Positions 19,814 through 28,982 of a stretch of DNA of 58,168 bases are shown piece by piece. Origin of the DNA: Acinetobacter nectaris CIP 110549 (lineage in GTDB: Bacteria > Pseudomonadota > Gammaproteobacteria > Pseudomonadales > Moraxellaceae); NCBI RefSeq assembly GCF_000488215.1, contig NZ_KI530735.1:1-58168 (forward strand). The letters are read 5' to 3'. Both the position numbers and the translations under genes were made by a program. Under the pieces are notes generated by a model that saw only the letters and a list, made by a program, of their open reading frames with translations, searched no databases and was not told the DNA's origin. Each line of letters begins with the position of its first letter. Position 1 is the stretch's first letter.

Positions 19814-21736
19814 ATGCTTATGTTACGTCAATTATTTCGCCTATCTATTATAGGTTTATGTGGTGTGCTGTCACAGTTTTCTGTTGCAGCAATTAAAGAA
19901 TATCATTTAGATATTAATGAACAATCGGTCAATCTTACGGGTAAAGCTGTCCCTAAAATTACAGTCAATGGTCAATTTCCTGCGCCAAATCTAACCTTTA
20001 CCGAAGGTGATGAGGCAGTGATTCATGTACATAATTCTTTAAAGAATGAGCCAACTTCGGTGCATTGGCATGGAATTTTATTGCCTAATGCGATGGATGG
20101 TGTACCAGGGCTAGGTGGTTTTAAAGAAATTCAACCAAATGGTGATTTTACATATCGTTTTAAACTACGCCAAAGTGGTACATATTGGTACCATGCGCAT
20201 AGTGATGGGCAAGAACAAGATGGTTTGTATGGTGCTTTTGTGGTCTATCCAAAGGACAAAGAACCTTTAACGACAACTGAAAAAGTGCAACAAGATTATG
20301 TGGTGATGCTGTCAGATTTTCATACATCTTCAAGTAAAACGATTATGAAGAATCTTAAAAAATCGCCCGATTATTATCAAAATCAGCGTGAAACAATGAC
20401 AGATGTACTTCATCAGGTACAGCAACAAGGCATTAAAGCGACTTGGCAAGACCGTAAAATGTGGAACCAAATGCGTATGCTCAAAACAGACTTGAGCGAT
20501 GTGACAGGCTATACGTTTTTAATGAATGGTAAGACGCCTCAGCAAAATTGGACAGGGTTATTTGAACAAGGGAATCGTATTCGCTTACGTTTTATTAATG
20601 CTTCAGCAATGTCTTTTTTTGATGTGCGAATTCCAAACTTAAAAATGACGGTTGTGAGCGCAGATGGACAGCCTGTAAAACCTGTAAGTGTGGATGAGTT
20701 TCGTTTCGGCGCAGGTGAAACGTATGATGTGATTGTTGAACCAAAGGAAGACAATTATCAAATTCAAGCAGAGTCGATTGATCGGACAGGTTTTGCAATT
20801 GGTAATTTACATAATCAAGCATCGAAACCTGCTGACTTTGTGATGCCAAATCATCGACCCCGAGCATTATTGAACATGCAAGATATGGGGATGTCGCATG
20901 ATGAAATGGACATGTCTCAGCAAAACATGGCAGGCATGGATCACTCAAAACATGACATGAAAGACATGGATATGTCTGAGCATAGTATGAAGGATATGGA
21001 TATGGATATGCCAAATGATCCTATGGGGCAAATGGATATGTCTGAGCATCAGATGCACATGAGTCATATGAATATGTCGAGTCATGAGATGCAAGGCATG
21101 AATATGCCAGAGAATGCTTCATCGGATATGGTTAAATATGACCCTGCTGATGGTTGGGATAATGCGTCTACACCTAAAGGTTTGAAGATGTTGCAATATC
21201 AAGATTTACAATCTTTAATGCCTCAAAAAGATCAGCGTCCTGCGGACAAGACCATTGTCATGAATTTAGATGGCAATATGGAGCGTTATATTTGGGAAAT
21301 TAATGGTAAGAAATATAGTCAAGCGACGCCATTTAAAGTGAAATATGGGGAGCGTGTTCGTCTAACCTTTGTTAATAATACAATGATGGCGCATCCTATG
21401 CATTTACATGGTATGTTTTTCCAGCTTGAAAATGGTCAGGCAATGCAAAATATGCCAAGTAAACATACGGTGATTGTTCCTCCTGGAAAAACGGTGAGTG
21501 TATTGCTTACAGCAGATGAAGCAGGTGAATGGGCATTACATTGTCACTTGTTGTATCACATGACTGCAGGCATGATGAGTACGCTCATTGTGGCTATGCC
21601 TGACAAATCATCACCATCACAAGTGATGGAGCCTCCTGTAAAGCTTGTACAAAAAGAACAGCATCAGCACCATGCAGATATGGACATGTCTGACATGATG
21701 TCTATGCCAATGGGAGGTCATCATGCACATCATTAA
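19814..21736 (+). CDS. copA: periplasmic multicopper oxidase CopA
   Basis: Copper-resistance multicopper oxidase of 640 aa that probably oxidises Cu(I) in the periplasm. Copper sites: VHWHGILLPNAMDG and YWYHAHSDGQEQDGLYG in the first cupredoxin domain; HPMHLHGMFF and the type-1 site HCHLLYHMTAGMM at the C terminus. Between domains, about residues 355-440, is a long Met/His/Asp-rich insertion of MDMS-, MDHS- and MNMS-like repeats, plus a His-rich end (HQHHADMDMSDMM...HHAHH). Unlike most CopA proteins, no twin-arginine motif is seen in the N terminus (LRQLFRLS), so export may be by Sec. Start 19814 or 19820 is unresolved. Its 3' end overlaps copB by 14 bases. Confidence 0.94.
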   Translation: MLMLRQLFRLSIIGLCGVLSQFSVAAIKEYHLDINEQSVNLTGKAVPKITVNGQFPAPNLTFTEGDEAVIHVHNSLKNEPTSVHWHGILLPNAMDGVPGLGGFKEIQPNGDFTYRFKLRQSGTYWYHAHSDGQEQDGLYGAFVVYPKDKEPLTTTEKVQQDYVVMLSDFHTSSSKTIMKNLKKSPDYYQNQRETMTDVLHQVQQQGIKATWQDRKMWNQMRMLKTDLSDVTGYTFLMNGKTPQQNWTGLFEQGNRIRLRFINASAMSFFDVRIPNLKMTVVSADGQPVKPVSVDEFRFGAGETYDVIVEPKEDNYQIQAESIDRTGFAIGNLHNQASKPADFVMPNHRPRALLNMQDMGMSHDEMDMSQQNMAGMDHSKHDMKDMDMSEHSMKDMDMDMPNDPMGQMDMSEHQMHMSHMNMSSHEMQGMNMPENASSDMVKYDPADGWDNASTPKGLKMLQYQDLQSLMPQKDQRPADKTIVMNLDGNMERYIWEINGKKYSQATPFKVKYGERVRLTFVNNTMMAHPMHLHGMFFQLENGQAMQNMPSKHTVIVPPGKTVSVLLTADEAGEWALHCHLLYHMTAGMMSTLIVAMPDKSSPSQVMEPPVKLVQKEQHQHHADMDMSDMMSMPMGGHHAHH

Positions 21737-22469
21737 AGCATTCCAACTGTTAACTGTCGTGAGTCTTGTATTGGCTGCAATGCAAACATGGGCGAGTGAT
21801 ATGGAGATGATGGATCATCAACATGGTGGCGCGATCTATCAGGCGACAACGGTTGATAGTGAGTGGCTTATGAATCGCCGTGGAGAAGGGCAACTGAATA
21901 CAGGGCTGAAAACTTGGGTTGGCACTGATGAAAATAAACTTTTCATTGAAGCTGAAATGAATAAGGATGAGTCAGAGCGTCATGCTTATCAAATCTCTGC
22001 TTTATATAGCCGTAATGTTGCAACTTTTTGGGATGCTCAAATTGGTGCAAGATATAGAAATGATCTCAATAAACGTGAGAACAAAAGTGCTGTAGATGGC
22101 GTGGTTGGCTTACACGGACTTGCACCTTATTTCTTTGAAACCGAAGCTTATTTGTATGTTGGTCAAGATAATTATGTTGCATTGTCTTTAAATAGTAGCC
22201 GTGATTTTTTACTTACACAAAAGTTGATTACTCAACCATATATCAATGCGACTGTGGTCGTGAGCGATAAAGCAAGAACTGCACAGAAAACTGGTTTATC
22301 TGAACTGGCTACGGGTATTCAAACACGCTATGAAATTACAAAAAATGTAATGCCTTTTATCGATTTAGCATATAAATATGATAAAGGTTTGAAGCAAACT
22401 GCTTGGCAAAGCTATACAGAAGCTGAGGAAGGCTTTTACTATGGTGCAGGGCTAACATTTAAGTTTTAA
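21723..22469 (+). CDS. copB: copper resistance protein CopB (short form)
   Basis: Outer-membrane copper-resistance protein. After a signal peptide (to about QTWAS, residue 25) comes the CopB beta-barrel domain: MNRRGEGQLNTGLKTWVGTDENKLFIEAE, WDAQIGARYRND and the terminal aromatic FYYGAGLTFKF of an outer-membrane strand. At 248 aa it lacks the long Met-rich N-terminal repeat of many CopB proteins, retaining only MEMMDHQHGG; the Met-rich role seems to sit in CopA here. GGGAGG inside the copA 3' end is its ribosome site, so the two are translationally coupled. Confidence 0.92.
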   Translation: MHIIKAFQLLTVVSLVLAAMQTWASDMEMMDHQHGGAIYQATTVDSEWLMNRRGEGQLNTGLKTWVGTDENKLFIEAEMNKDESERHAYQISALYSRNVATFWDAQIGARYRNDLNKRENKSAVDGVVGLHGLAPYFFETEAYLYVGQDNYVALSLNSSRDFLLTQKLITQPYINATVVVSDKARTAQKTGLSELATGIQTRYEITKNVMPFIDLAYKYDKGLKQTAWQSYTEAEEGFYYGAGLTFKF

Positions 22470-22477
22470 TATTGCAA

Positions 22478-22504
22478 AGCATGGTCGTTTTTAATGACCA
22501 TGCT
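22478..22504 (+). terminator. hairpin after copB
   Basis: AGCATGGTC (22478-22486) and GACCATGCT (22496-22504) form a perfect 9-bp stem with a T-rich loop. The downstream T-run is poor (ATTTAGG), so termination may be incomplete and read into ogt. Confidence 0.6.
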
Positions 22505-22522
22505 ATTTAGGATAGAAGGCAA

Positions 22523-23017
22523 ATGGATTTATTTGAAATAGGTATGGATAGCCCTTTAGGTAAACTGAGACTGATTGCACACGATCAGGCTTTGGTCGCT
22601 GTATGTTGGCCAGATGACAATATCAGTATGTTTGCGAAACAACTATTTACGGTTCAAGAGGATCATCCCATATTGAGTTTAGCAAGACATCAACTCAATG
22701 AGTATTTTCATAAAAAACGCCAATATTTTGATATCCCAATAGATTTTGTAGGTGGAACACCATTTCAACAGGCTGTATGGCGTGCACTTATGCATATCCC
22801 TTTTGCAACCACATGGAGTTATTCGGATGTTGCATCTTATTTAAATAATCCTTTGGCGATTCGTGCAATTGGCGGGACAATTGGCAAAAATCCACTTTCA
22901 ATTGTTATTCCTTGCCATCGTGTAATTGGTAAAAATGGCAAACTCACAGGCTTTGCGGGTGGCTTAAATCGTAAAAAATACTTATTAGAAATCGAAAATA
23001 TTAGAATTGATGTATAA
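22523..23017 (+). CDS. ogt: methylated-DNA--protein-cysteine methyltransferase
   Basis: Suicide DNA-repair protein that moves the methyl group from O6-methylguanine (or O4-methylthymine) to its own cysteine. The 164-aa protein has the DNA-binding helix (GTPFQQAVWRALMHIPFATT) and the active-site motif IPCHRVIG with Cys131, followed by TGFAGGLNRKKYLL. It lacks the Ada N-terminal sensor domain, so it is the constitutive Ogt type. It follows copB by 53 bases on the same strand. Confidence 0.94.
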   Translation: MDLFEIGMDSPLGKLRLIAHDQALVAVCWPDDNISMFAKQLFTVQEDHPILSLARHQLNEYFHKKRQYFDIPIDFVGGTPFQQAVWRALMHIPFATTWSYSDVASYLNNPLAIRAIGGTIGKNPLSIVIPCHRVIGKNGKLTGFAGGLNRKKYLLEIENIRIDV

Positions 23018-23050
23018 TAACTCACTGAAAATTTTGGGTTAATTTATTCC

Positions 23051-23683
23051 GTGTTGTTTTATTTATTTATTGCTGTTCTTGTCTTTGTTGTTTTAGGATT
23101 TATTTCTTCTCCCAAATTTAAGGGAAAAGTCGGGGAAAGTATTGTCCACTTACATTATAAAAAGTATTTAGATAACGATAAGTACGTACTTATTAATAAT
23201 TGTACATTGCCAACGAGTAATGGTGGAACAACTCAAATTGATCATATCTTATTAAGTCCTTATGGCATTTTTGTGCTTGAAACAAAGAATTATAAAGGAT
23301 GGATTTTTGGAGATAAATTCCAAAAACAATGGACACAGTCTTTTCCTAAAAGTAAGCACCGCTTTCAAAACCCATTGCATCAAAACTATAAACATACCAA
23401 AGTATTGGGCGAATTATTAGAAAACCAGATGTCTTTCGATTTAAGCCATTTATATTCAGTGGTGGTTTTTGTTGGAGAGTGTGAGTTTAAGACTGAAATG
23501 CCTGAGAATGTTTTACATGGTAAGGCTTGGGTGAACTATGTTAAGCAATTTAATGTACCTGTTTTATCGACAGTAGCAGTCACAAAAGCGCAGTATTTAA
23601 TTGAGCAGCATCGTTTAGAGCGTGGAAGAAAAACCGATAAATTGCATGTGAAAAATTTGAAGAGTGCCCATCAAAGTAAATGA
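23051..23683 (+). CDS. membrane-anchored NERD-domain nuclease-like protein
   Basis: A single hydrophobic N-terminal anchor (residues 2-20) is followed by a NERD domain, a PD-(D/E)xK-like fold. The expected catalytic set is present: Asp64 (TQIDHILLSPYG) and Glu77-x-Lys79 (FVLETKNYKG). NERD proteins are predicted nucleases or nucleic-acid-binding proteins; some occur in defence contexts, but none of the neighbours here suggests that. The C-terminal ~40 residues are basic. The gene starts with GTG at 23051. Confidence 0.85.
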   Translation: MLFYLFIAVLVFVVLGFISSPKFKGKVGESIVHLHYKKYLDNDKYVLINNCTLPTSNGGTTQIDHILLSPYGIFVLETKNYKGWIFGDKFQKQWTQSFPKSKHRFQNPLHQNYKHTKVLGELLENQMSFDLSHLYSVVVFVGECEFKTEMPENVLHGKAWVNYVKQFNVPVLSTVAVTKAQYLIEQHRLERGRKTDKLHVKNLKSAHQSK

Positions 23684-23705
23684 AGCATAATAGAATTATG
23701 CTTCA
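23681..23705. terminator. hairpin between NERD gene and thiD
   Basis: TGAAGCATAAT (23681-23691) and ATTATGCTTCA (23695-23705) form a perfect 11-bp stem with a 3-base loop that starts at the NERD stop codon. It sits in a convergent gap and can serve both strands, although T-runs are short. Confidence 0.65.
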
Positions 23706-23712
23706 TAATTAA

Positions 23713-24492
<780 letters not shown>

Positions 24493-24571
24493 TTATTTGT
24501 TACACTTATGGTTAGTATAGGGTAAGTTTTAGAAAACTTCCGCGTTCTTTTCATAGAGTAAAAGGTGAGTC

Positions 24572-25222
24572 ATGGATCAGGTCAAGTATATATTATTGGA
24601 TTTAGATGGAACACTTACAGACCCCAAGCAAGGGATTCATGCTTGTATTCATTACGCAATGAATAAATTGGGTATGCCTTTACCTGAAAACACCGATTTG
24701 GATTGGACAATTGGCCCACCACTGAAGCAGTCCTTTGAAATTTTATTAGAAAAAATGGGTAGAAAAGCAGATGCTGAACAAGCATTGATTTTTTATAGAG
24801 AACGTTTTGCTGATGTAGGATTATTTGAAAATCAGGTTTATCCTCAAGTGAAGGAAACATTACAAATACTCAAAAATAAAGGCTATGTACTTTATTTGGC
24901 AACTGCAAAACCACAAATATATGCACAGCGTATTTTGGCACACTTTGAATTGTTGGAATATTTTCAATATGCGTATGGCAGTGAGTTAAATGGCGACCTT
25001 ACCAATAAAGCAGACCTGATTGCTTATATATTAGAAGAAGAAAAGATTGATGCACGTGAATGTATAATGGTGGGTGATCGCCAGTATGATATTTTGGGTG
25101 CAAGACATCATCAAATAGAGACTATAGCAGTACGTTATGGTTATGGTACAGCACAAGAGTTAGATGATGCCTCGCCAAAGTATCGCGTGCAAAGTTTCAA
25201 TGAGATTATAGATATTCTATGA
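24572..25222 (+). CDS. HAD-superfamily phosphatase (phosphoglycolate phosphatase-like)
   Basis: 216-aa HAD hydrolase: nucleophile motif LLDLDGTLTDPKQG, motif II in YLATAKPQ, motif III with lysine in NKADLIAYI and motif IV MVGDRQYDILGA, with a C1-type helical cap between. It fits the Gph/5'-nucleotidase-like group; the substrate is not set. It diverges from thiD (91-base gap), and its last 6 bases overlap the convergent EamA gene. Confidence 0.87.
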   Translation: MDQVKYILLDLDGTLTDPKQGIHACIHYAMNKLGMPLPENTDLDWTIGPPLKQSFEILLEKMGRKADAEQALIFYRERFADVGLFENQVYPQVKETLQILKNKGYVLYLATAKPQIYAQRILAHFELLEYFQYAYGSELNGDLTNKADLIAYILEEEKIDARECIMVGDRQYDILGARHHQIETIAVRYGYGTAQELDDASPKYRVQSFNEIIDIL

Positions 25223-26125
25223 TTCTCTTTCTGAGTCATTGCCTTTTTTTCTTTTAAAGAAAGAAGGCTTTAACTCACTGAGTAGTACGCCTAAGATAAC
25301 TAGAATACTTCCAAAAATTGCATACTCAGACAATCTTTCTCCCGCAACACGTCCAATAATTCCTGCCCACACAGGCTCACCTGCATAAATGACTGTTGCA
25401 CGAGCTGGGTCGACGAATTGTTGTGCCCAATTCATTGTAAATTGAATGATTGCACTGGCTAATCCAATGCCGATAATAATAAAGACAAGTGTCCATGAAA
25501 AAGCAGGTAAGTGGTGTTCACCCACAAGAGGCATACTTATAAACGCAGCCAGTGATGCAAAAATGAGTTGAATTATGGTTACTCGTTGTGGATTCACTCT
25601 ATTTGCAAACAACCCAATAAAAATGATCTCAAAAACGATGGCGACGGCACTGAGTAGGGTGAATAATTGCCCTGTATTGAATGAAATATTTAAAGAGTGG
25701 TTACCTGTAAGTAAAATTAAACCGATAAAAGCACAAATAATACCAATCCATGTCATAAATCTTGGTGCTTTTTTAAAAATAATCCATTGAAATAACGGTA
25801 CCATTGGAACATAAAGCGCTGTTAGAAAAGCAGACTCTGTACTGAGAATCGTTTGTAAGCCGAGGGTTTGTGCTCCATATCCAACAGCCATCATTAGTCC
25901 AATACACGCGCCTGCAAGAAAGTCGAGCCATGTCACTTCTTTTAATGTTTTCCATGAGATGAGGCAAATGGCAATGGAGGCAGCGGCAAAACGGCAACCG
26001 ACAAAAAACATGGGACTACTTAGGGTGAGTGCATATTGAACGGTTAAAAATGTACCACCCCAAATAAAGGTGATAAAGATAAGTGTAAGTTCGGGAAAGT
26101 GTGAATGTTGCGTAATACGACGCAT
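25217..26125 (-). CDS. EamA-family (DMT) transporter
   Basis: Drug/metabolite-type permease of 302 aa with ten hydrophobic segments in two EamA repeats (first starting LTLIFITFIWGGTFLTVQYAL, second around VAIVFEIIFIGLF). Conserved features include the PMFFVGCRFAAA start of TM2 and STESAFLTALYVPMVPL in TM4. The tail is basic (SFFKRKKGND), placing it in the cytoplasm. Probably an efflux carrier for a small metabolite; the substrate is unknown. Confidence 0.88.
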   Translation of the reverse strand: MRRITQHSHFPELTLIFITFIWGGTFLTVQYALTLSSPMFFVGCRFAAASIAICLISWKTLKEVTWLDFLAGACIGLMMAVGYGAQTLGLQTILSTESAFLTALYVPMVPLFQWIIFKKAPRFMTWIGIICAFIGLILLTGNHSLNISFNTGQLFTLLSAVAIVFEIIFIGLFANRVNPQRVTIIQLIFASLAAFISMPLVGEHHLPAFSWTLVFIIIGIGLASAIIQFTMNWAQQFVDPARATVIYAGEPVWAGIIGRVAGERLSEYAIFGSILVILGVLLSELKPSFFKRKKGNDSERES

Positions 26126-26197
26126 TAAAGCGATCTCAATTAAAATTTAAATCTTGAAAGTATTATATCGTTTTTATAGTTCGTGTGGAGAGTTGGT

Positions 26198-26232
26198 TTA
26201 TGAAGCCACTGACCGTTTGAGTGGCTTCATAA
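26198..26232. terminator. strong hairpin after the OsmC-YcaO gene
   Basis: TTATGAAGCCACT (26198-26210) and AGTGGCTTCATAA (26220-26232) form a perfect 13-bp stem with a 9-base loop, 8 bases beyond the ycaO stop. No clear T-run follows on the minus strand, so it may act with Rho or protect the 3' end. Confidence 0.6.
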
Positions 26233-26240
26233 GAGAAAAA

Positions 26241-28454
26241 TTATAAGAACATATTAGGTTCTTTAGCTGCTTTTGCACGTGCTTCATGAAGCTTCTTATA
26301 GCTATCAATCAGGCGGAGATGACGGTCTAAACCTTCAAGTTTCATACTTGTTGGTGTAAGGCCATAAAAACGAACATCACCTGAAATAGAGCCAAGAGCG
26401 GCATCCATTTTTTCATCACCAAACATTTTACGGAAGTTGGTTTCGTAGTGGCTTAGTTCCAACTCATCATCTAATGTTACCTCTAGGGAAACATTGAGTG
26501 CTTGGTAGAAGAGACCTCGGTCTACCGTATTGGTGTTGTATTGTAAAAAGGCTTCTACTAAATCTTTTGCAGTTTCAAAGTCTTGTAATGCTAAATAAAT
26601 AAGTAGTTTGAGCTCTAAAATAGTAAGCTGACCCCAAACCGTATTGTCATCAAATTCAATACCAATAAGCGTTGTGATGTCTATATAGTCATCAAGCTCA
26701 CTTTCTTCAAGACGTTCAACCAATGCCTCAAGCTGTTCGTTGTCTAAACGGTGTAAGTTTAGAATATCTGAGCGGAATGCTAAGGCTTGGTTAGTGTTGT
26801 CCCAAATAAGGTCTTCTACCAAATACACTTCAGAATAACCCGGTACTAAAATACGGCAAGCGATTGCACCTAAGTTATCATAAACAGCCATATACACTTC
26901 TTTGCCAAGATCTTTTAAAATTGCAAATAGCTTTTCTGCCTCTTCTACATTTGATGCTTCACCTTGGTTGGAGAAGTCCCATTCGACAAACTCAAAGTCA
27001 GATTTTGAGCTAAAGAAACGCCAAGAAACGACACCGCTTGAGTCGATGAAGTGTTCTACAAAGTTATTTGGCTCGGTAACTGCATGGCTTCTAAATGTAG
27101 GTTGTGGTAAGTCATTTAAACCTTCAAAGCTACGACCTTGTAGTAACTCTGTAAGACTGCGCTCTATGGCAACTTCTAGGCTTGGATGTGCACCAAAAGA
27201 TGCAAATACACCACCTGTACGTGGGTTCATAAGCGTGACACACATGACAGGGAATTGACCACCTAAAGATGCATCTTTAACGAGTATAGGAAAACCTTGT
27301 TCTTCTAAGGCTTTTATACCTGCTTGAATACTTGGGTATCTCGCTAGAACATGTTCAGGAACATCCGGTAAGCTGATTTCTTTCTCTAAAATTTCGCGTT
27401 TCACAGCACGTTCAAAAATCTCAGATAAACATTGTACTTGTGCTTCTGCTAATGAGTTTCCTGCACTCATTCCATTACTTAGGAATAAGTTTTCAATGAG
27501 GTTGGATGGGAAGTAAACAGTTTTACCATCAGACAGACGGGTATAAGGTAATGAGCAGATACCGCGCGCCGTATTTCCTGAGTTTGTGTCGTATAGGTGT
27601 GAGCCGCGAAGTTCACCCTCAGGGTTATAAATATTTAAGCAGTGTGCATCTAAAATTTCTTCCGGCAATTCATCATCATGACCGGGTTTAAACCAGTGTT
27701 CATTTGGATAGTGCACAAATTCTGCATTGGCAATATCCTCACCCCAAAATTGATCATTATAAAAGAAGTTACAGTTTAGACGTTCAATAAATTCGCCAAG
27801 TGCAGAAGCAAGCGCACTTTCTTTTGTTGCGCCTTTACCATTGGTAAAACACATCGATGAATGAGCATCTCGAATGTGTAACGACCATACATTCGGTACG
27901 ATATTACGCCATGACGCAATTTCAATTTTCATGCCGAGGTTTTCTAAAATACCTGACATATTTGCAATGGTTTTTTCTAAAGGTAGGTCTTTACCTAAAA
28001 TATATGTGCCATCATTATTGTCTGCATTTGGAATAAGTAGTGCTTGAGCATCGGCATCTAAGTTATCGACTTCTTCAATAATGAACTCAGGGCCATTTTG
28101 AACAACACGTTTTACTGTGCAACGATCAATCGATCTTAAAATACCTTGACGGTCTTTTGCTGAAATATCGGCAGGTAATTCAACTTGAATTTTAAAGATC
28201 TGCTGATAGCGGTTTTCAGGGTCTACAATATTATTTTGTGAGAGGCGAATATTTTCAGTGGGAATATCTCGAGTTTGACAATAAAGCTTTACAAAGTAGG
28301 CAGCGCATAAAGCAGAAGATGCAAGAAAGTAGTCGAAAGGTCCCGGCGCTGAACCATCTCCCTTGTAACGGATGGGTTGATCGGCAACAACTGTGAAGTC
28401 ATCAAATTTGGCTTCAAGTCGAAGGTTGTCGAGAAAATTGACCTTAATTTCCAT
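26241..28454 (-). CDS. OsmC domain fused to E. coli-type YcaO protein
   Basis: 737-aa fusion. Residues 1-~135 are an OsmC/Ohr-type domain with both redox cysteines, Cys50 (SSALCAAYF) and Cys112 (DRCTVKR). From ~155 to the end it aligns closely with E. coli YcaO, including the ATP-binding segments NGKGATKESALASALGEFIER, SNGMSAGNSLAEAQVQ...SEIFER and SFGAHPSLEVAIERSLTELLQGR, and the C-terminal TPR-like tail. E. coli YcaO is reported to help RimO methylthiolate ribosomal protein S12; YcaO enzymes in general activate amides with ATP. The added thiol-peroxidase-like domain could supply or protect a sulfur or thiol step; this is inference. No precursor peptide, flavin dehydrogenase or rimO lies nearby. 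It is monocistronic with a 528-base upstream gap. Confidence 0.9.
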   Translation of the reverse strand: MEIKVNFLDNLRLEAKFDDFTVVADQPIRYKGDGSAPGPFDYFLASSALCAAYFVKLYCQTRDIPTENIRLSQNNIVDPENRYQQIFKIQVELPADISAKDRQGILRSIDRCTVKRVVQNGPEFIIEEVDNLDADAQALLIPNADNNDGTYILGKDLPLEKTIANMSGILENLGMKIEIASWRNIVPNVWSLHIRDAHSSMCFTNGKGATKESALASALGEFIERLNCNFFYNDQFWGEDIANAEFVHYPNEHWFKPGHDDELPEEILDAHCLNIYNPEGELRGSHLYDTNSGNTARGICSLPYTRLSDGKTVYFPSNLIENLFLSNGMSAGNSLAEAQVQCLSEIFERAVKREILEKEISLPDVPEHVLARYPSIQAGIKALEEQGFPILVKDASLGGQFPVMCVTLMNPRTGGVFASFGAHPSLEVAIERSLTELLQGRSFEGLNDLPQPTFRSHAVTEPNNFVEHFIDSSGVVSWRFFSSKSDFEFVEWDFSNQGEASNVEEAEKLFAILKDLGKEVYMAVYDNLGAIACRILVPGYSEVYLVEDLIWDNTNQALAFRSDILNLHRLDNEQLEALVERLEESELDDYIDITTLIGIEFDDNTVWGQLTILELKLLIYLALQDFETAKDLVEAFLQYNTNTVDRGLFYQALNVSLEVTLDDELELSHYETNFRKMFGDEKMDAALGSISGDVRFYGLTPTSMKLEGLDRHLRLIDSYKKLHEARAKAAKEPNMFL

Positions 28455-28982
28455 ACTGGCACCTAATATTTCTTCACCAAATAATGGTTTAGTGAAAAAG
28501 TTAATTTTATAAGGAGAAGATAAGCGTAAGTTTTGTCATGAAAATGACAGCCTCAAGTATAAAAGGAACTGAAGAAATTATCATGGATAGATGAGGGTTA
28601 TTCATCTTGTTTGTGTTACTTATGGTTAATAAATAGACATTATTCAAGGTGTTTGATGAAATGTGTTATAAAAAAATTATATTAACGTGAATCCTGTTTA
28701 AGCTTTTATTTTAAAATCATTCGCTTATGGTATTTTTATCAAGTATTGAAATTATATAGCATACACTTTTAGTCACTCAGAGCTATTTTTTTTAAAGGGA
28801 AATCAGTCTATTCGTTATACTAGATCGTAAAGCCAAGTATTTATTTTATATATAAATATATAAAACAGTAACTTAGTTTAAGTCCTTAAACAGGATTTGG
28901 GTTATATTATTTATTTTAAGTGCCAACGCTGAATGACGAGAGCACTTCTATCTATAGGTTAAGCAGTCAAAGGTGTGGGGAT
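28455..28982. other. 528-base intergenic region, no gene seen
   Basis: AT-rich spacer between the ycaO 5' end and the phosphodiesterase 3' end. It must hold the ycaO promoter and the end of the ABC operon. I see a tiny hairpin GTCAT-GAAA-ATGAC (28536-28549) and a short inverted repeat AAGTGC / GCACTT (28918-28923, 28942-28947). No convincing reading frame, tRNA or clear intrinsic terminator. Confidence 0.5.

Noticed and set aside
20595..21014. 139-codon antisense frame within the copA Met-rich repeat
   Set aside because: Arises from the repetitive ATG-rich coding sequence (antisense CAT runs read as His/Tyr/Pro/Ser); not a gene.
28918..28947. Short repeat AAGTGC / GCACTT as terminator of the ABC operon
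   Set aside because: Only 6 bp with an 18-base loop and no T-run on the minus strand.
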